This document shows positions 23,874 through 36,400 of a stretch of 64,000 bases of DNA, piece by piece (the first letter of the stretch is position 1; every line of letters starts with the position of its first letter). This DNA is from Membranipora membranacea (taxonomy: Eukaryota > Bryozoa > Gymnolaemata > Cheilostomatida > Membraniporidae). The stretch spans positions 14,124,062 through 14,188,061 of the forward strand of contig OU612074.1 in the NCBI GenBank assembly GCA_914767715.1, given 5' to 3'. Made by a program: the position numbers and the translations under genes. The notes under the pieces were generated by a model. The model did no database searches. It was not told where the DNA came from and worked only from the letters and a program-made list of their open reading frames with translations.

Positions 23874-25945
23874 CAGTGGTACTTTTGTACAGTGAGTAAG
23901 TGGAGCTCAGCTCCACTTGGTTATAAACCCCCTTCTTGAAGTGGAGCTGAGCTCCACTTCAATTTTTTTTACTCCCTGGATAAGCAGGGCTCTCAACCTA
24001 GGAGGATTCGAAACCTGAGTTTTAATATTAGCATGTCGCATAGTGATATTTTAAAGGTGTAAAACCCCCGGAGCATAAACAGCTGAGGGTACGTCTGAGA
24101 CGGCACCGAGATATTGTCGGGTGAAACACCTGAGATTTGAAGATTATGTGCAAAGAATAGCTGGCAAAGCAAGTCAAAGAATGTACGTTGTTAAAAAAAT
24201 GTTGCATCTAGTTCAAAGCCATTAGCTTTCATGATGTTCAAAAGTTGTGTAGTTTCCCTCTTGATGTATTTATTGTCTGCCTGTTTTGTACACGAGCATA
24301 TGTACCATAGACAAGAAATTACTAAGGAAAGTTTTTAATTTAATTGTTAAAGACAACTCCTTGATCACATCATACACAATTTTCTAGAGCGACGCCCTCA
24401 AATACAAGTTCCATACTCTAGTAGCAAGTTCCTTTATTGACGAAGTATATGCATCCTTTTCTCCCAACATTTCATGTTTGTGATAGCAAGTAAATCAATA
24501 AAAACCTAGAGCATTTCTTGTAAACATAAAATCGTAAATAATTTTAGATTTGATCCAGATGAACCAATTCATATGGACTAACCAAGGCCGTCGCCACAGG
24601 TGAAAATGAATCCCCATGATGTTTAAATACGATGTTTGTAAAAATATTGATTTAAAGGCGCCAGGGTAGAAAGGCATAATTAATGTAATGTGATGCTATT
24701 GAAATCATTGCCTGGATTTATCCGGTTCACCTGCAAAATCACTTTTTTAACATGTCTAAAATTCCAATTTCTATTTAGCCATAATAATCTCTTTCGCAAT
24801 TCTCTGGGATTTGCAGTTCAATAAGAGCATAGCTTATCACGAATGAAATCAAATACCCACAACAAATACCAAACATTATTCTAGTGCAAAAGTTTGATGT
24901 TATCTTTAGGCCTATTATTCATCTCAGTTGGGGGTAAAGTGATGATATTCTATAACGCTTAGAAATCATTGTTTGATCATTGATTTAGAAATGACTTGAA
25001 TAGGCAGTGCAGTGAGAATATTATTACAGTGAGTGCAGTGAGAGGCATTAATTAGTATAGGCAGTGCAATAATTGAATCGAGGCGCCAAGGTAGAAAGGC
25101 ATAATTAATGTAATGTGATGCTATTGAAATCATTGCCTGGATTTATCCGGTTCACCTGCAAAATCACTTTTTTAACGCGTCTAAAATTCCAATTTCTATT
25201 TAAACATAATAATCTCTTGGGATCTCTGGGATCATTGTTTGATCATTGATTTAGAAATGACTTGAATAGGCAGTGCAGTGAGAGTATTATTACAGTGAGT
25301 GCAGTGAGAGGCATTATTAGTATAGGCAGTGCAGTATTATTTACATCTTATCACAACTAGAATCTGATACCTGATCATTCATTAATAATATGGCATAAAT
25401 TATTGTAAGGCAACATTTAGCATTGTTTATATATTATTCATCTCTGCCAACGAGCAAAATCTGAGTTTTTAGCTTACATTCTAAAATCCCCTGACTAGCC
25501 TGAGTTGAACCCAAAAATCTGAGTAACTCGGGCTAAACCTGAGTGGTTGAGAGCCCTGTCGAAAAAGCAATGGGGAGTAAACTGTTCTCATGTTGGAGCC
25601 ATACTAATAGATGGTAAATACATTAATATTTGAGTGTTGGCTATGTGTTGTCAGTCCAGAAAAGTTATTTCTGCAACCACCAATGGCAAGAAAATAGAGT
25701 ATAAAAGCAGAAGCATCTACAACCAATTAAATCTGTTGCTGGGAAATGGGGATATCTGGCTCCCTCTGGCAACCTATCAAAGACAGGTGATGTCAGAGAA
25801 TATTGGCTAACAATAAAGCTGCCCATTGGCAACCTCTACAGAAGGTTGCTGGCTAAACCTTGCCGGCTGGGAGGATTGATTGATGAATTAAAAAATATAA
25901 ATAAGTAAGAGCTCCACTTCATTATCCCTTACAAAAGTACCACTG
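23874..25945. mobile_element. Non-autonomous hAT-type element with 8-bp target duplication
   Basis: Exact direct repeats ATACCTAT flank it (23866-23873 and 25946-25953). The ends are inverted: CAGTGGTACTTTTGTA at the left and its complement at the right, followed inward by AAGTGGAGCTC motifs. A CAGTGG terminus and an 8-bp duplication are hallmarks of hAT elements. Just inside, AGCAGGGCTCTCAACC pairs with its inverted counterpart near 25540. An internal direct repeat (24656-24785 versus 25078-25207, continuing with TAGGCAGTGCAGTGAG motifs) adds length. No transposase is visible. Confidence 0.88.
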
Positions 25946-25953
25946 ATACCTAT

Positions 25954-28328
25954 TAAATGCATTGCTAGTAAAAAATCTTATTTAGTGGTTGGGAATCATA
26001 GATGCAGGTTTCAATATGATTGCCGTACTGACTGACTAAGATGAGTGCAAAGCTCCTAAGCCCATAACCTCACTCTAGGGCCGGCTAGCCTTTCCTATGG
26101 TGTTTGTATTTCAGATATTATGACCATCAGGTTCAGTTTTACATTAGTATCAGGCATTGACATGAATTTATGGATCAGTGGTAAAATACAATTTGAAGAG
26201 TATTATTGTTTAAAAAAGTCTGAACTTAATGTGATTGGTTATAATTGGTCCGAATCCAGACCTCATCTTGTTGTCATTGACAGCCTGCTACAGTAAATAC
26301 AAGCAAACATTTCATAAAGCTCTGAGGTGCAGAGGTGGGATGGTTATAGGTTCATCTGGTATTATTTATAGGGCAACTAGCCAATATCTGGTATTACCCT
26401 ACCAAATAAGGGTACTTGTCATGTATGGCAATCGATTAAGACAAAAAATTACTACACAACTTTTAACTTTTTACCAATACAGATACGCTCAGCAACCAAA
26501 CTTATTCATTTTAAGCAACTACTATCAAAGCTCTTTAAATTTTTTTCTTCGTGTCTCCGCTTCTCCTTATTTTTTAAGTCTTTTTTTCTGTCACTGCATA
26601 AAAAACATTCATAAACATGATTGTAGATTGATATATATCAATTGAGTCAAGCAATAAGTGCAACCAAGGAGTTTGAAAATGGAGTGGAAACGGCCTCTCA
26701 TTTCAAATTGTTGTTTGTCTCCACTGGTAATTGTACTCTCTTTATCAGCAAAGCTTTTTCATGACCACAGCCAATCAGAGCAGAGACTGCAGAGAGTGAC
26801 TTCCTGCCAAAAAGAAGTACAACTTGAGTTGCTGTAATAATTTTGATGAACTGTCCAATCAGCAAGAGCATAGTTGTGAAATCCCATTTATCAAGATGGG
26901 CTCTACCACAAATTTCCTAAAGTGTTTGAACCTCTTGAAAAGAAACTAAACTAAGTAGCAGAGAGATATAGATAGCACTCAGGTACAGTCCATGTTTCAA
27001 ACTATAGTCTAGTTATACCTGGGACTCCAAAGCCCTCTGCTACTCATATGGGAAGGGAAAGTTCAGCTGCAGACATGGCCATAAATTTGCCTCATAATTT
27101 GGTTATCAATGGCGGTTTTCATCAGTCAAACGTGGTATGTTATGCCTCCCATTGTCACTTAGGTGTTAGAAAGGGCTTATTTAAGTACTTTCACTACTTT
27201 TATCTGGTCTAAGTTCCTCACATGGTTTTTAAATGGTGAATGAATGATTTATTTTCAGCATCTCTATCCCCCATCAAACATTAGCATTGGAATTATAATT
27301 CAATACCCTGCAAAAGTGGTTACTATATTACTAGCTATGTCTCATCTCAAATATTTAAATAATTTTCAACGGGAGACAGACATATAAAAAGACTGAGGAC
27401 TTAAATGAATTTTAATGGAGGGACCCTTGGAAACAGCCTTGTTAAGTCACAGGCTACATTTCGTTTCCACTCCCTCTCTGTAACTCCCTGGTGCAACCTG
27501 GTCCACGTCGACAGAATTTGGAAAATCCTGTTCAGGGAAATCCCCATGGAAATTCCAGTGGAAAAACCACATGACTTATCTCTAGACTGAATAAGAATGC
27601 TGGAATAACGACAACTGTGGGCGTGGGCAGTCAAGAGTACACCCAACTGAACAACCAATCAGATAAAGGACATATCATTGCCACTGGTCATATCAAGGAG
27701 TAACGTTGTTGATCCTTGGTCATGTCTACTAAAGTCACAAGATTCAGTTTTATAATAATTGATGACATCTGACCAATAGGCAAACCAGGCATTTGTCATG
27801 GAGCAAGTCTGCTTTTACCTATTGTTACACGCAGAAATTGGCTGAGAACAATAGCTGGACCAGCATTAATTCGTTTCATATATGCCCAGCAAATGGGCCC
27901 ATCTGAACACCTGATGAATCTTATTAGTGTCAACAAGTTATTTTTAATTAGAAAACCTCAATAAATAAATATTCTTGACAAATAAGGTAATCTTGAGAGA
28001 TTTTTTAAATTTGACCCCTGGCCATACCCCTTGATAGATGAAGGGAGTCCAGTTCATTGACTTGATGCAGTGTTTTCTAAGCTAACCTGTTACCTGCCAT
28101 CAAGCATGAAGGATTTATGAGGCAATCTATCAAATCACCTAATAGTGTTTACATTATTATCTAACAAACAGTCTCTGATGTAAATTCCTAGTGATACCAT
28201 GTGATTGTGAGCTCAAACTACATACTATTGGCTAATCCTTGAAATATTTTTTTCTCACTGTAAGCAAAGATTAAAAATACGTCATTGTTGTAAGTAAAGA
28301 GCGTCTGCCAATGCCAGGACTTGGAACC
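25954..28328. other. Spacer, no gene recognised
   Basis: AT-rich; no domain or strong inverted repeat recognised. Several CCAAGGAGT/ACTCCTTGG motifs occur (for example near 26665 and 27695). Confidence 0.4.
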
Positions 28329-28375
28329 ATAGAGTTATTATATACTAGTATATTTATAGTATATAATAACTCTAT
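28329..28375. repeat. Perfect 18-bp hairpin
   Basis: ATAGAGTTATTATATACT and its exact complement are separated by 11 bases. Confidence 0.85.
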
Positions 28376-28523
28376 GCTTGGAACTCAGGCATTGATGTTC
28401 AATGGCAATACGGAGTCGATTGTGCTCTAACATTTAGTGCACAGATTAAATATTAGCAGAGAAGTGTAAAGGTTTTTTAGCCTTATGGACAAATGAAATA
28501 AAAGAAAGGGTCGAAAGGATCAA

Positions 28524-29591
28524 TCATTTTAACATGCCATTTCCCAATATCATTGGCCATTGCATACTTTTCAATGTTTGCATCGCTGTCTCTCTCAATG
28601 CCTGGCCTGCCTGCTTATCCGAAGCCCGCATCTGTGCAGATTTTGCTACCGTAGCAGCACTGACTGCGGCCTCCTCCCGCCACCACTCACTAAGCTCTTG
28701 AAGGAGCACAACGACTTCATCGACTTATTCTTCTGTACCTGATGAATATTCAAAGCAATGTGATAAGTATTGGGGGAAAAGTAACAAATCGCCAGCAGAA
28801 GCACTTTAACAAACTAGCTATCCTAACTTTTTGATCGAGTTAGAAATTTATTTAGAGTTGAGCTTAGTTGAATGATGTAAGCAAGACACCTTAAACCACT
28901 GCTGCCACACAGCCAGATGTGTGCTTAGAGAATTCTGTATAGCTCAAAACTAGAAAAATGAGGCTGCAATCTCAACATTGTCACCTAATGAGCAAATAAT
29001 TTGCACAAACTGATCGTCAAAATTAGGTATGAAATTAATTATCTACCGGCATGGTTACCGTCTTACTAGTCCAAACTGTACACGTCATAAGCTGGTGCGT
29101 AGATTTCATGCCCTGATTTTGAAGATCAGTTTGTGCAAATTATTTGCCCATTAGGTGTCAATTATGAGACTTAAGTCTCAATTAATTATCTTGGAGCTAT
29201 GCAGAATTCAATGAGCACAAATTTGCATGAGTGGCAGCAGTAGTTTAAGAAATGGCAATCATGTGCCAATGTGAATATATATTTCAGCTCACAAAATATT
29301 TATTCTACAGAGCAACTTAGGTCTGTATTATACATATCCTTAGGCCTACACTTAGAACACTCACTTTGCTATATTCCGCCTGTCACCGCCTCTAAATTTT
29401 CATAAGGCCGACTCGAAATGCTCCCGACAATTCCTCCTTGTTACCTGAACCCTTGGTGAGAGCTCTTGATTCAGTTGGCTACTTACAGCCTCCCACTCCT
29501 CTTGGGACTTTGGTTTCAAGGCATTCACAGCCTTATACAACAAGATTTCTGATTTTATGTTCCAACGAAAACACTGTCTTATTGAAGCCAT
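28524..29591 (-). pseudogene. Decayed Myb/SANT-like DNA-binding protein gene
   Basis: On the minus strand the first exon starts with MASIRQCFRWNIKSEILLYK, followed by AVNALKPKSQEEWEAVSSQL and VTRRNCREHFESAL, which resembles the tri-helical Myb/SANT-like domains of transposon-associated proteins. An in-frame TGA follows FESAL. The frame then continues as KFRGGDRRNIAK to a GT donor near 29354. A second segment (28740-28524) has an early TAA, then VDEVVVLLQELSEWWREEA and a helical Arg/Ala-rich tail (LRETAMQTLKSM), as in the C-terminal coil of such proteins. Two stops and an unmatched phase argue for a pseudogene. A TTAA-flanked MITE (28895-29244) sits in the intron. Confidence 0.55.
28895..29244. 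mobile_element. MITE with TTAA target sites
   Basis: TTAA flanks both ends (28891-28894 and 29245-29248). The terminal inverted repeat is ACCACTGCTGCCAC / ACTACTGCTGCCAC (from the right end), and imperfect pairing continues through GTGCTTAGAGAATTCTGTAT and CACCTAATGAGCAAATAATT to near the centre. TTAA duplications are typical of piggyBac or Kolobok elements. No coding capacity is visible. Confidence 0.8.
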
Positions 29592-29999
29592 CTACAAATA
29601 AATAATGCTTAGAAAGTGATTATATACAAAAATTTATTTCACCTTGTTGGTATGAGGTAATAGTCAACTGAGCTGATACACTGCTGATTTTAATGGGTTT
29701 TTCGAGAGCCACACAACACATTCTGATAATTTGGCACCAACTTATTGCGAGTGACGGATAGTATCAAATTTAAAAGCTGACTAATGATGATTTCAGAGTT
29801 GTGCGACGAAATCCCATTTTAGTGATACTAAAATACTACTCATGATAGTATGAATTTATATGACATATGCGCAAGGTATTCTATCTATCCTAAGCCTACA
29901 AAAGTTCTAATACTTGCTCAACTCCTCTTAGCCAGCTAGTAGGTTCATTTTAAAGCCAAAGTACAGGATAACCCTATATGAATAGCGCAGCCTCTTTCA
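29592..29999. other. Spacer, no gene recognised
   Basis: Nothing supported here. Confidence 0.4.
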
Positions 30000-30336
30000 C
30001 TCGGGCTTAATCAAGGTGTCTCTCCCACACCTTCCTTGGACCAATGAAGAGGGAGTTCATTGATTGGACCAATATAACTACCCTACCTATATATATATAT
30101 ATATATATATATTACTATTCTCTTGTTGTTCGTTCAACCAAGGAGTAAGTCCTTGATCCAACAGACAGACACTAGACCAATGAACTCCCTCATTGACTAG
30201 ACAGAGCCTGAATGGCTAGACCAAGGAGTCATCTAACTCTTTGGTATATCCAAGGAGTTAGAGAACTAAATCAAAGTCCTTGGTTGGAACAAGGAGGAAC
30301 CCCTGTTACTCCTTGGTTGGAAGTTTGATTAATCCT
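30000..30336. repeat. Foldback-like repeat rich in CCAAGGAGT / ACCAATGAACTCCCT
   Basis: GGAGTTCATTG near 30054 pairs with CAATGAACTCCC near 30180. CCAAGGAGT and its complement occur several times, and TTAATCAA / TTGATTAA lie at the two edges. A (TA)n run of about 24 bases sits at 30089-30112. A small palindrome with the same ACCAATGAACTCCCT core lies at about 43938-43971. Confidence 0.55.
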
Positions 30337-31236
30337 AATGAACTAACTTAACCAACTTATGTACCCTGATTGGAGCGTCATGATCATAACATTGATAACA
30401 CCCATGCTTTACCAACTGAAAACTTATGGTTTATGATCTGCTAGGGGAGAAGTGTCTACCAACCTAAGAAAAATATCCCAATCATAACAACAAGGACTTG
30501 CAATGCAAGTGAAAATAAGATAGTTGTATATAAAATTGTTCTGCACTGAAACTAAAACTAGCTTAGATATCCCAGTAAAATTTTGATGGTCACTCCCTGA
30601 TAACACTAGTTACATAGGCCTATGTACAGCTAAATAGATACCTTAATAACACACAGTTGATACCACAATCTGTAGAAGTACCAGTGCAAAATCAGTCTGA
30701 AGTAGGCCTACTGCTATGTAAGTTGATAATCAATCTTATACTGACTCTGAGTTACTAGTTAGAAAGGTCATCACTTGAGTACATATAACTGATGAAATAG
30801 TATACAAACTTTGTCCATCATGCTCTAATTTTGTACCAACACATTCAGTTATGATCCATTGAATTTAATTCAGTGTTATGATCTTACTTTGCTCAATGAT
30901 GAATGGTATAAGGCTACAGGTGTCTCTTACTCTGAAAACAACAGCACAACAAGATTTATCGCTTGACTTAGTTAGTGGAAATTATGCTAATAGTCCTAGA
31001 AATAAATTCTCAATACAAGTTTGTAGGAACATAAGCTAAATATGCTTTACCGTGAGGTGCATGCTGAATGACATAGAATTCAAAATATAGGTCAAGTACA
31101 GATTTAAAGGTAAAGTGAAAGCGCATCCCTATTGCACACGTGATACGTGATGTTTTTTTTCGGATCCAAGAAGTTGTTGTATCTCGTAACGTTTCACATT
31201 CTTTATCGACTAAAGCAAAACTGTATGAGACTGTAT
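30337..31236. other. Spacer, no gene recognised
   Basis: Nothing supported here beyond accidental short frames. Confidence 0.4.
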
Positions 31237-31364
31237 CATTGGAGAACAATGAATGGAAAACCCATAGTTAATCCGGTGATTCAGTGGCATTACATTATCA
31301 TCAGATGATAATCCCACTGAATCACCGGACTAACTATGGGTTTTCCATTCATTGTTCTCCAATG
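31237..31364. repeat. Long hairpin, about 52-bp arms
   Basis: CATTGGAGAACAATGAATGG begins the left arm, which continues through AAAACCCATAGTTA and CCGGTGATTCAGTGG. The right arm is nearly its exact complement, ending at 31364. The loop is about 26 nt and itself contains TTATCATCAGATGATAA. Pieces of the loop and arm recur immediately downstream (AATGTAATGCCACTGAACCA). Confidence 0.88.
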
Positions 31365-34300
31365 TAATGCCACTGAACCACCGGAGTTAGAGCTCTTTAA
31401 CTAGAAAACCCAGAGAGTCAGCCAGGGAGGTGCAGAGAACTCGAATAGAGTCAACCGCTTAATAAATTACTTGGCGCCTACTGCTGCGCAGTTTACTACC
31501 CAAGTAGAAACAGTGTGGTGGTCCTATGCTGGATCCTGTGATATCAGCACAACAAACAGCTGAACAGATTGGATTAGTATAAAGTGAGTAGTCTATGGTT
31601 TTCCTTTCACTTCATTCATCCTGTACCGCTCATAATATTGAAAAACAACTCTCAGTACGAGAGCGGACGGCTTTTCCCAAATGTTACTGTATCTTGTCAA
31701 CTAGGCCTCCTGTGTAGAAAATAGACTTGTTGAAGCTGTGTGAGTTGGGCATTTTCATCTAGTAGGGAGCCGATACTTCATATACATTTTTATAGAGCAT
31801 GTTTCTGCTTTAGTATTTGCAATGTTTGAATTCATAGTGATATGTATGATTGGCCATACTATGATGACCAAACACAAGACTACCCAGACTGAAAAGTCAC
31901 TGGTACTGCTTGTCGTATGATTTGGTTGTAAGTTGTAGTAGTAGTTGGGTTAAGAGAAAAGCCTTGTTAGTAAATAAGAAATCACCTATATGTATTGTAG
32001 GCTATGTCTAATCCTATCCTAAAACTCGTAGCATATGCCAGATTTGCAGAAGGAGAACATTGATTAACTTGAGCCGACTTCTTTGGACAGTTATAATACA
32101 CCTATAGGGGAGGGGTACGGATTCACGGAGAGCTGTCTTCCCAATCTTCTGAATCATATTTTCACACTCAAAATTTTTCATAAGAGTTAACAGCGTATCA
32201 AAACAGAAACATTTTTGTTATCAGCGACCGGTATTTCATGCTCCTGTGTTCGCCTTTGAGGAACCTAGATCACCTCACGGTAACCCCCTTCCCACCAATT
32301 CCTCTAGTATCTGTCCCAAGGAAGATTTCCCTTAGTCCATGATGCAAAGACTAGGCTAAGACTCGGTTGGTAGTAGAAGGAGGACCGCTTTACACAGATT
32401 GTATTAACAAGATGTTCACATATAACAGTACAAGACAAGACGTTATATGGATTATTTTGTATTGGACCAGTGCGTAGGACCACAAAAAAATTAAAGTAAA
32501 TTCAATCATAAGTAATAATGGATTGGAAATTGAAATTGAAAAAACTCTATTCAGTGATATACTATGTATAGACATGAATATGACCAGCAAATTGGGATAG
32601 AGCGGTATTCATCGTAACAATACATCCTATATAGTCTGAGCCCCCCCAGACTTTTGCCCCTCGCCCGACGGTCCACCGGCGAGGGAAATCATATACTGCC
32701 TTTGACATGCAGGTGAAGATGGATGGGGTTTGTAATTCACTTCAGTCTATGGCTTACTGATTTTTTGGGCCGACCGACTATGCTGTGACATACTTATAAC
32801 TGGAGTAGTTGCCTAGCAGTACAGTATAGCATCGCAGTATAGTGAATATCAACATATAGCAACTCACAACACTAGCAACCTTCATGTCTAGACTAAAACA
32901 TCCTTATTGCTGAATACCATTGGATTAATCAATGTTTGATATCAAAGAAGAAGCAGACCTGCCATATGAATTAAATCAATTGGTTTATTGTTAGGAGCAC
33001 TGGTTAGGAGTATTAGTCGTAGCCTTATACTTATAATAGTGTTTGACAGTACAGAATCTGGCGGAACATGCAAGAAAACATTGCTGCATATTTGCGTATG
33101 CAGGGCCGATAAACATATTCCAAGTATTCATATGTTTATAGCAGGACCTGATATCAGTCAAACCTTCAATAAATGTTACTCATAAAAACATAAACACTCT
33201 TAGCATTGATATATACCCATAAAGTTTATTATTAAGTCTATGTATATACCACATGAAAATAAGATAGTGATAATTATGTCTTATAAAGAGTTTTATGGGG
33301 ATGATAAGTAAAATTTCAGGTCTTTTTTCCGCCCCCCCCCCCCCCCCGCCACTCCGAAGAAATCTCTTGCGGTATTTATAAGGATTTGTTATCTGCAAAT
33401 CAAGCAGTGAAAACATGAATGTGATGATTGTCAAGTTCTTGTATTTTGAGCTATTCGAATGGTTTCATCACAGAGAATATCTTTTTTTCTTAAGATTTCA
33501 AATTTGATAACCCCCCAAAACTTGCAATCATCTGTTGCAGTAAATGTTAAGCAACTATATCCATGGTTTCATTATTATACCATACCTACCATTGTGAGAC
33601 TGAAATAGCATTGTCCTTTTTTTGTCCAATTTTTTTTGCATCACATTGTCATTACAAGTAAGAAAGCCGAAAAATTATTATGTTACATAGTACAAACCCT
33701 ATAGCATTTAGAGCCAGATTGCCCCTCATTTCCACATCAATCACACTTTTAGCTTCATTATCCAAGAAGTCAAACTATTTGTTTTATTTTCGCTCAGTGT
33801 TGTATTCCATTGAGTAGTACCATTATAGTTGAAATCCTCAGTTTATCTTTCTTTCTTTGAGTAAATATGATGATGATGCCGGGATAACTTAACAGGGGCA
33901 TGGACAAGGTGTTTTTTCTGAGAGGCCAAACTCCGGTTTATGATTTTAATGATGAGTGCAGTTAGGACTTGATATGTATGTACACCTTTCTTGAACGTAA
34001 TGTCATATAGCAGTAAAAATGTTGACCTTTTTTTGCGGAGACAGCGGTATAATTTGATAGTGAGAAAAGTAGGTTTTGGAGACATGTCAATGAAAGCTTG
34101 GTGGGAAAGGTTCCAGGGAGCAGGGAGTGTTACCAGTGTCCCGTCCTCCCTGGTGTCACACACAACTTACTTCTGTTCTACTGAGTTGTCTACACCTGTA
34201 AAAAAAGAAGATAACTAGGATTATGTATAGACAGGTACTCTCACAAATCGACTCATAGTTAACAATATATCACATATATTCCACCTTTCGGATCAACCCG

Positions 34301-34980
34301 TGAAAGTGCAACCTCTAGCGGATCACAATAGTCTTAGGTCTTGAGAAGATTCACAAAGTACAAGTTCCAACCCACTTCATCCGAGTGGTAGGTACTAGGT
34401 ACAGTACAACACCTGATGAAAAGGAATAATAATTGTCAACTAATTACTCAGCCAGCTTCATAATCCCTGTCTATCCTCTTTTATCATGATTATATTTGGG
34501 TATTTATAATCATCTGTGGAGACAAGAAAGCAAAATGCCTCAAAGATGCCTATTGTACAGCGCTAAAAGAGAGCACACCACAACCTTATTGGCCTTAAAA
34601 TACAAAGGTAAAACAACTATTTTCCTTCAATTAACAAATTTAACATTGATAAATTTAGTTATTTATTTATTGAGGTTTTCTAAAAGTCTATAATTAAAGC
34701 AAATTAAAAATAACTTGTTGACCTCACACACATCACACATTAACAAAGATACAAAAAATGACTTGAATAAAATGATATAAGTGTAGGGTGCTACGTACTA
34801 TATATATATATAGTGAGTAGGATAATGAAAGCATGGTATCATAAATTGCATGAATAAGATGAAAAAGAAAAGAAGAAACAGAGAGTGGCAAACAAAAATA
34901 CAAGTTAATAACCTTAGGTAGGATTAAATGATAATGATTCATGAGGCTTGGTTGATTAAGTTACAAATGTATGAACAAAT
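31365..34980. other. Spacer with one dispersed repeat end
   Basis: It contains the GTCTGAGC repeat at 32632-32690 and a C run at about 33330. No gene recognised; the open frames at 33.8-34.2 kb on both strands have no family I know. Confidence 0.4.
32632..32690 (-). repeat. GTCTGAGC-type repeat end (copy 2 of 5)
   Basis: TA is followed by GTCTGAGCCCCCCCAGACTT, then TTGCCCCTCGCCCGACGG. A local palindrome (CCTCGCC ... GGCGAGG) follows. Confidence 0.65.
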
Positions 34981-35027
34981 ATTTAAAAAGGCTGATTTGC
35001 CTAGGTTTGATCTAAATTAGGGTTTAA

Positions 35028-36400
35028 TTATTGCACAGTTGCTACGAAGTGATGTGTATGTCTGTTTGATTTGCTAACGAGATGAAGTGTGTGCTTGGAT
35101 GCACGGCCTTTATGGACCCTCGATTTGACAAACTTGTGAAAAAGAAAATTCCTTCTCCTGTGGAGAGTATGTAAATTTAGGAGTAAGCGGCCAGATGTGA
35201 CAGAAAATTGTTTGGGGGCTGAAGTTATAATTCTGATTGCTTTATTTTGTACTTTTTCTAATGTTTCTGAATTTTTGGCTAAACCATCAAGGTACAATGA
35301 TGAGCAGTATTCTACTATAGGTCTGATCAGTGATCTGTAAGCCATCAATGAGTTTTCTACTGTCATGTATTTTTTTAGTTTTGATAACATTAGCATTAGC
35401 CTGGTGGGGTTAAACTAAGTTGTGAATCAAGAATAACTCCAAGAAGATTGAGCAAATGCTTGGATTCTATTTTCAAATTGTTTATTTGGATTTGGTGAAA
35501 ATCTTCTGCTTTTCCATTTGAGAAAATACAGTATTGGGTTTTGGATAAGTTGAGTTGAAGGAGATTATTTGAATACCAATTCGATACTTCTCTCATCAAT
35601 GACTCAGATTTATCCATTAAGGTAGGGATATCTGTTGCTGTGCAGTAAATAATGGTGTCATCAGCGTAAGCGAATGCAGTTTTGTGCTTGTTAAGGAGAT
35701 CATTGATAGCAAGATTGAATAAGATTGGACTTAGAACACTTCCTTGGGGTACTCCACATGTAATCGGTAGTGCACTGGACTGATCATCATCAACTTTCAT
35801 GATTTGGGTTCGATGTGAAAGATAGGATGTAAATAATTTTGTTGTTGACTCTGCAAAATTTAGTCGCTTTAGAGTGTGGATGAGTTGTCCTTGATTTATA
35901 GTGTCAAATGCTTTACGTTTGTCCAAAGAGAGTGCACCTATGAAATTCGGTTGAGGGTTGTCTAGCGTTGTTCTCCAATTTTGTAAAAGAGAATGTAGTA
36001 ACTGTTCACTGGAATGGTGCTTACAAAAACCGAATGGTCGATCTGAGAGTATTCCATGTGTTTCGATAAAGGTCATAATTTGATTTTTCATATCTAGCTC
36101 AAACACCTTTGATATGATTGGCAGACTGGAAATTGGTCTGTAGTTGCAAGGATCTGTTTTATCGCCCTTCTTAAAGAGTGGGGTGACCAGGGCTGTTTTA
36201 AGGCAGTCAGGGAATATTGATTCCTTGCAGCATTCGTTAATGATCAGGGCTATGGGAAGAGCTAATCGGTCTGCAACAGTTTGGTACAGGAAAGCTGGAA
36301 ACATGGTCAACCCACCACGATAAACTTGGACCTTGGAAAAGGTCAGGTTGTGGATCGATCTTAGGAATAAAGACTGATTGTCTAGCGACCGTGGTGGCAT
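35028..36400 (-). pseudogene. LINE (non-LTR) reverse transcriptase, 5'-truncated and frameshifted
   Basis: The minus-strand reading is a reverse transcriptase of the Jockey/CR1 type. In order it shows NYRPISSLPIISKVFE (RT motif 1-2), SLDKRKAFDTINQGQLI (first catalytic Asp), GVPQGSVLSPILFNLAINDL, FAYADDTIIYC (catalytic YADD intact), LNLSKTQYCIFS and LLGVILDSQLSL. A frame change near 35396 leads to a second frame with MTVENSLMAYRSLIRPIVEYCSS and ETLEKVQNKAIRIITS, the usual thumb and C-terminal part. No endonuclease domain precedes it, as expected for a 5'-truncated insertion. Lys in place of Ser/Thr near the first Asp (DKRKAFD) is unusual. Confidence 0.88.

Noticed and set aside
24495-24677. 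Minus-strand frame inside the hAT element as a transposase
   Set aside because: No hAT transposase motif; 60 codons and no relatives recognised.
9500-31000. CRISPR array or prokaryotic operons
   Set aside because: The only regular tandem array is a diverged minisatellite without unique spacers, and the genes have introns.
33180-34218. Overlapping frames on both strands at 33-34 kb as genes
   Set aside because: No domains, no consistent splice sites, and one spans a C run.
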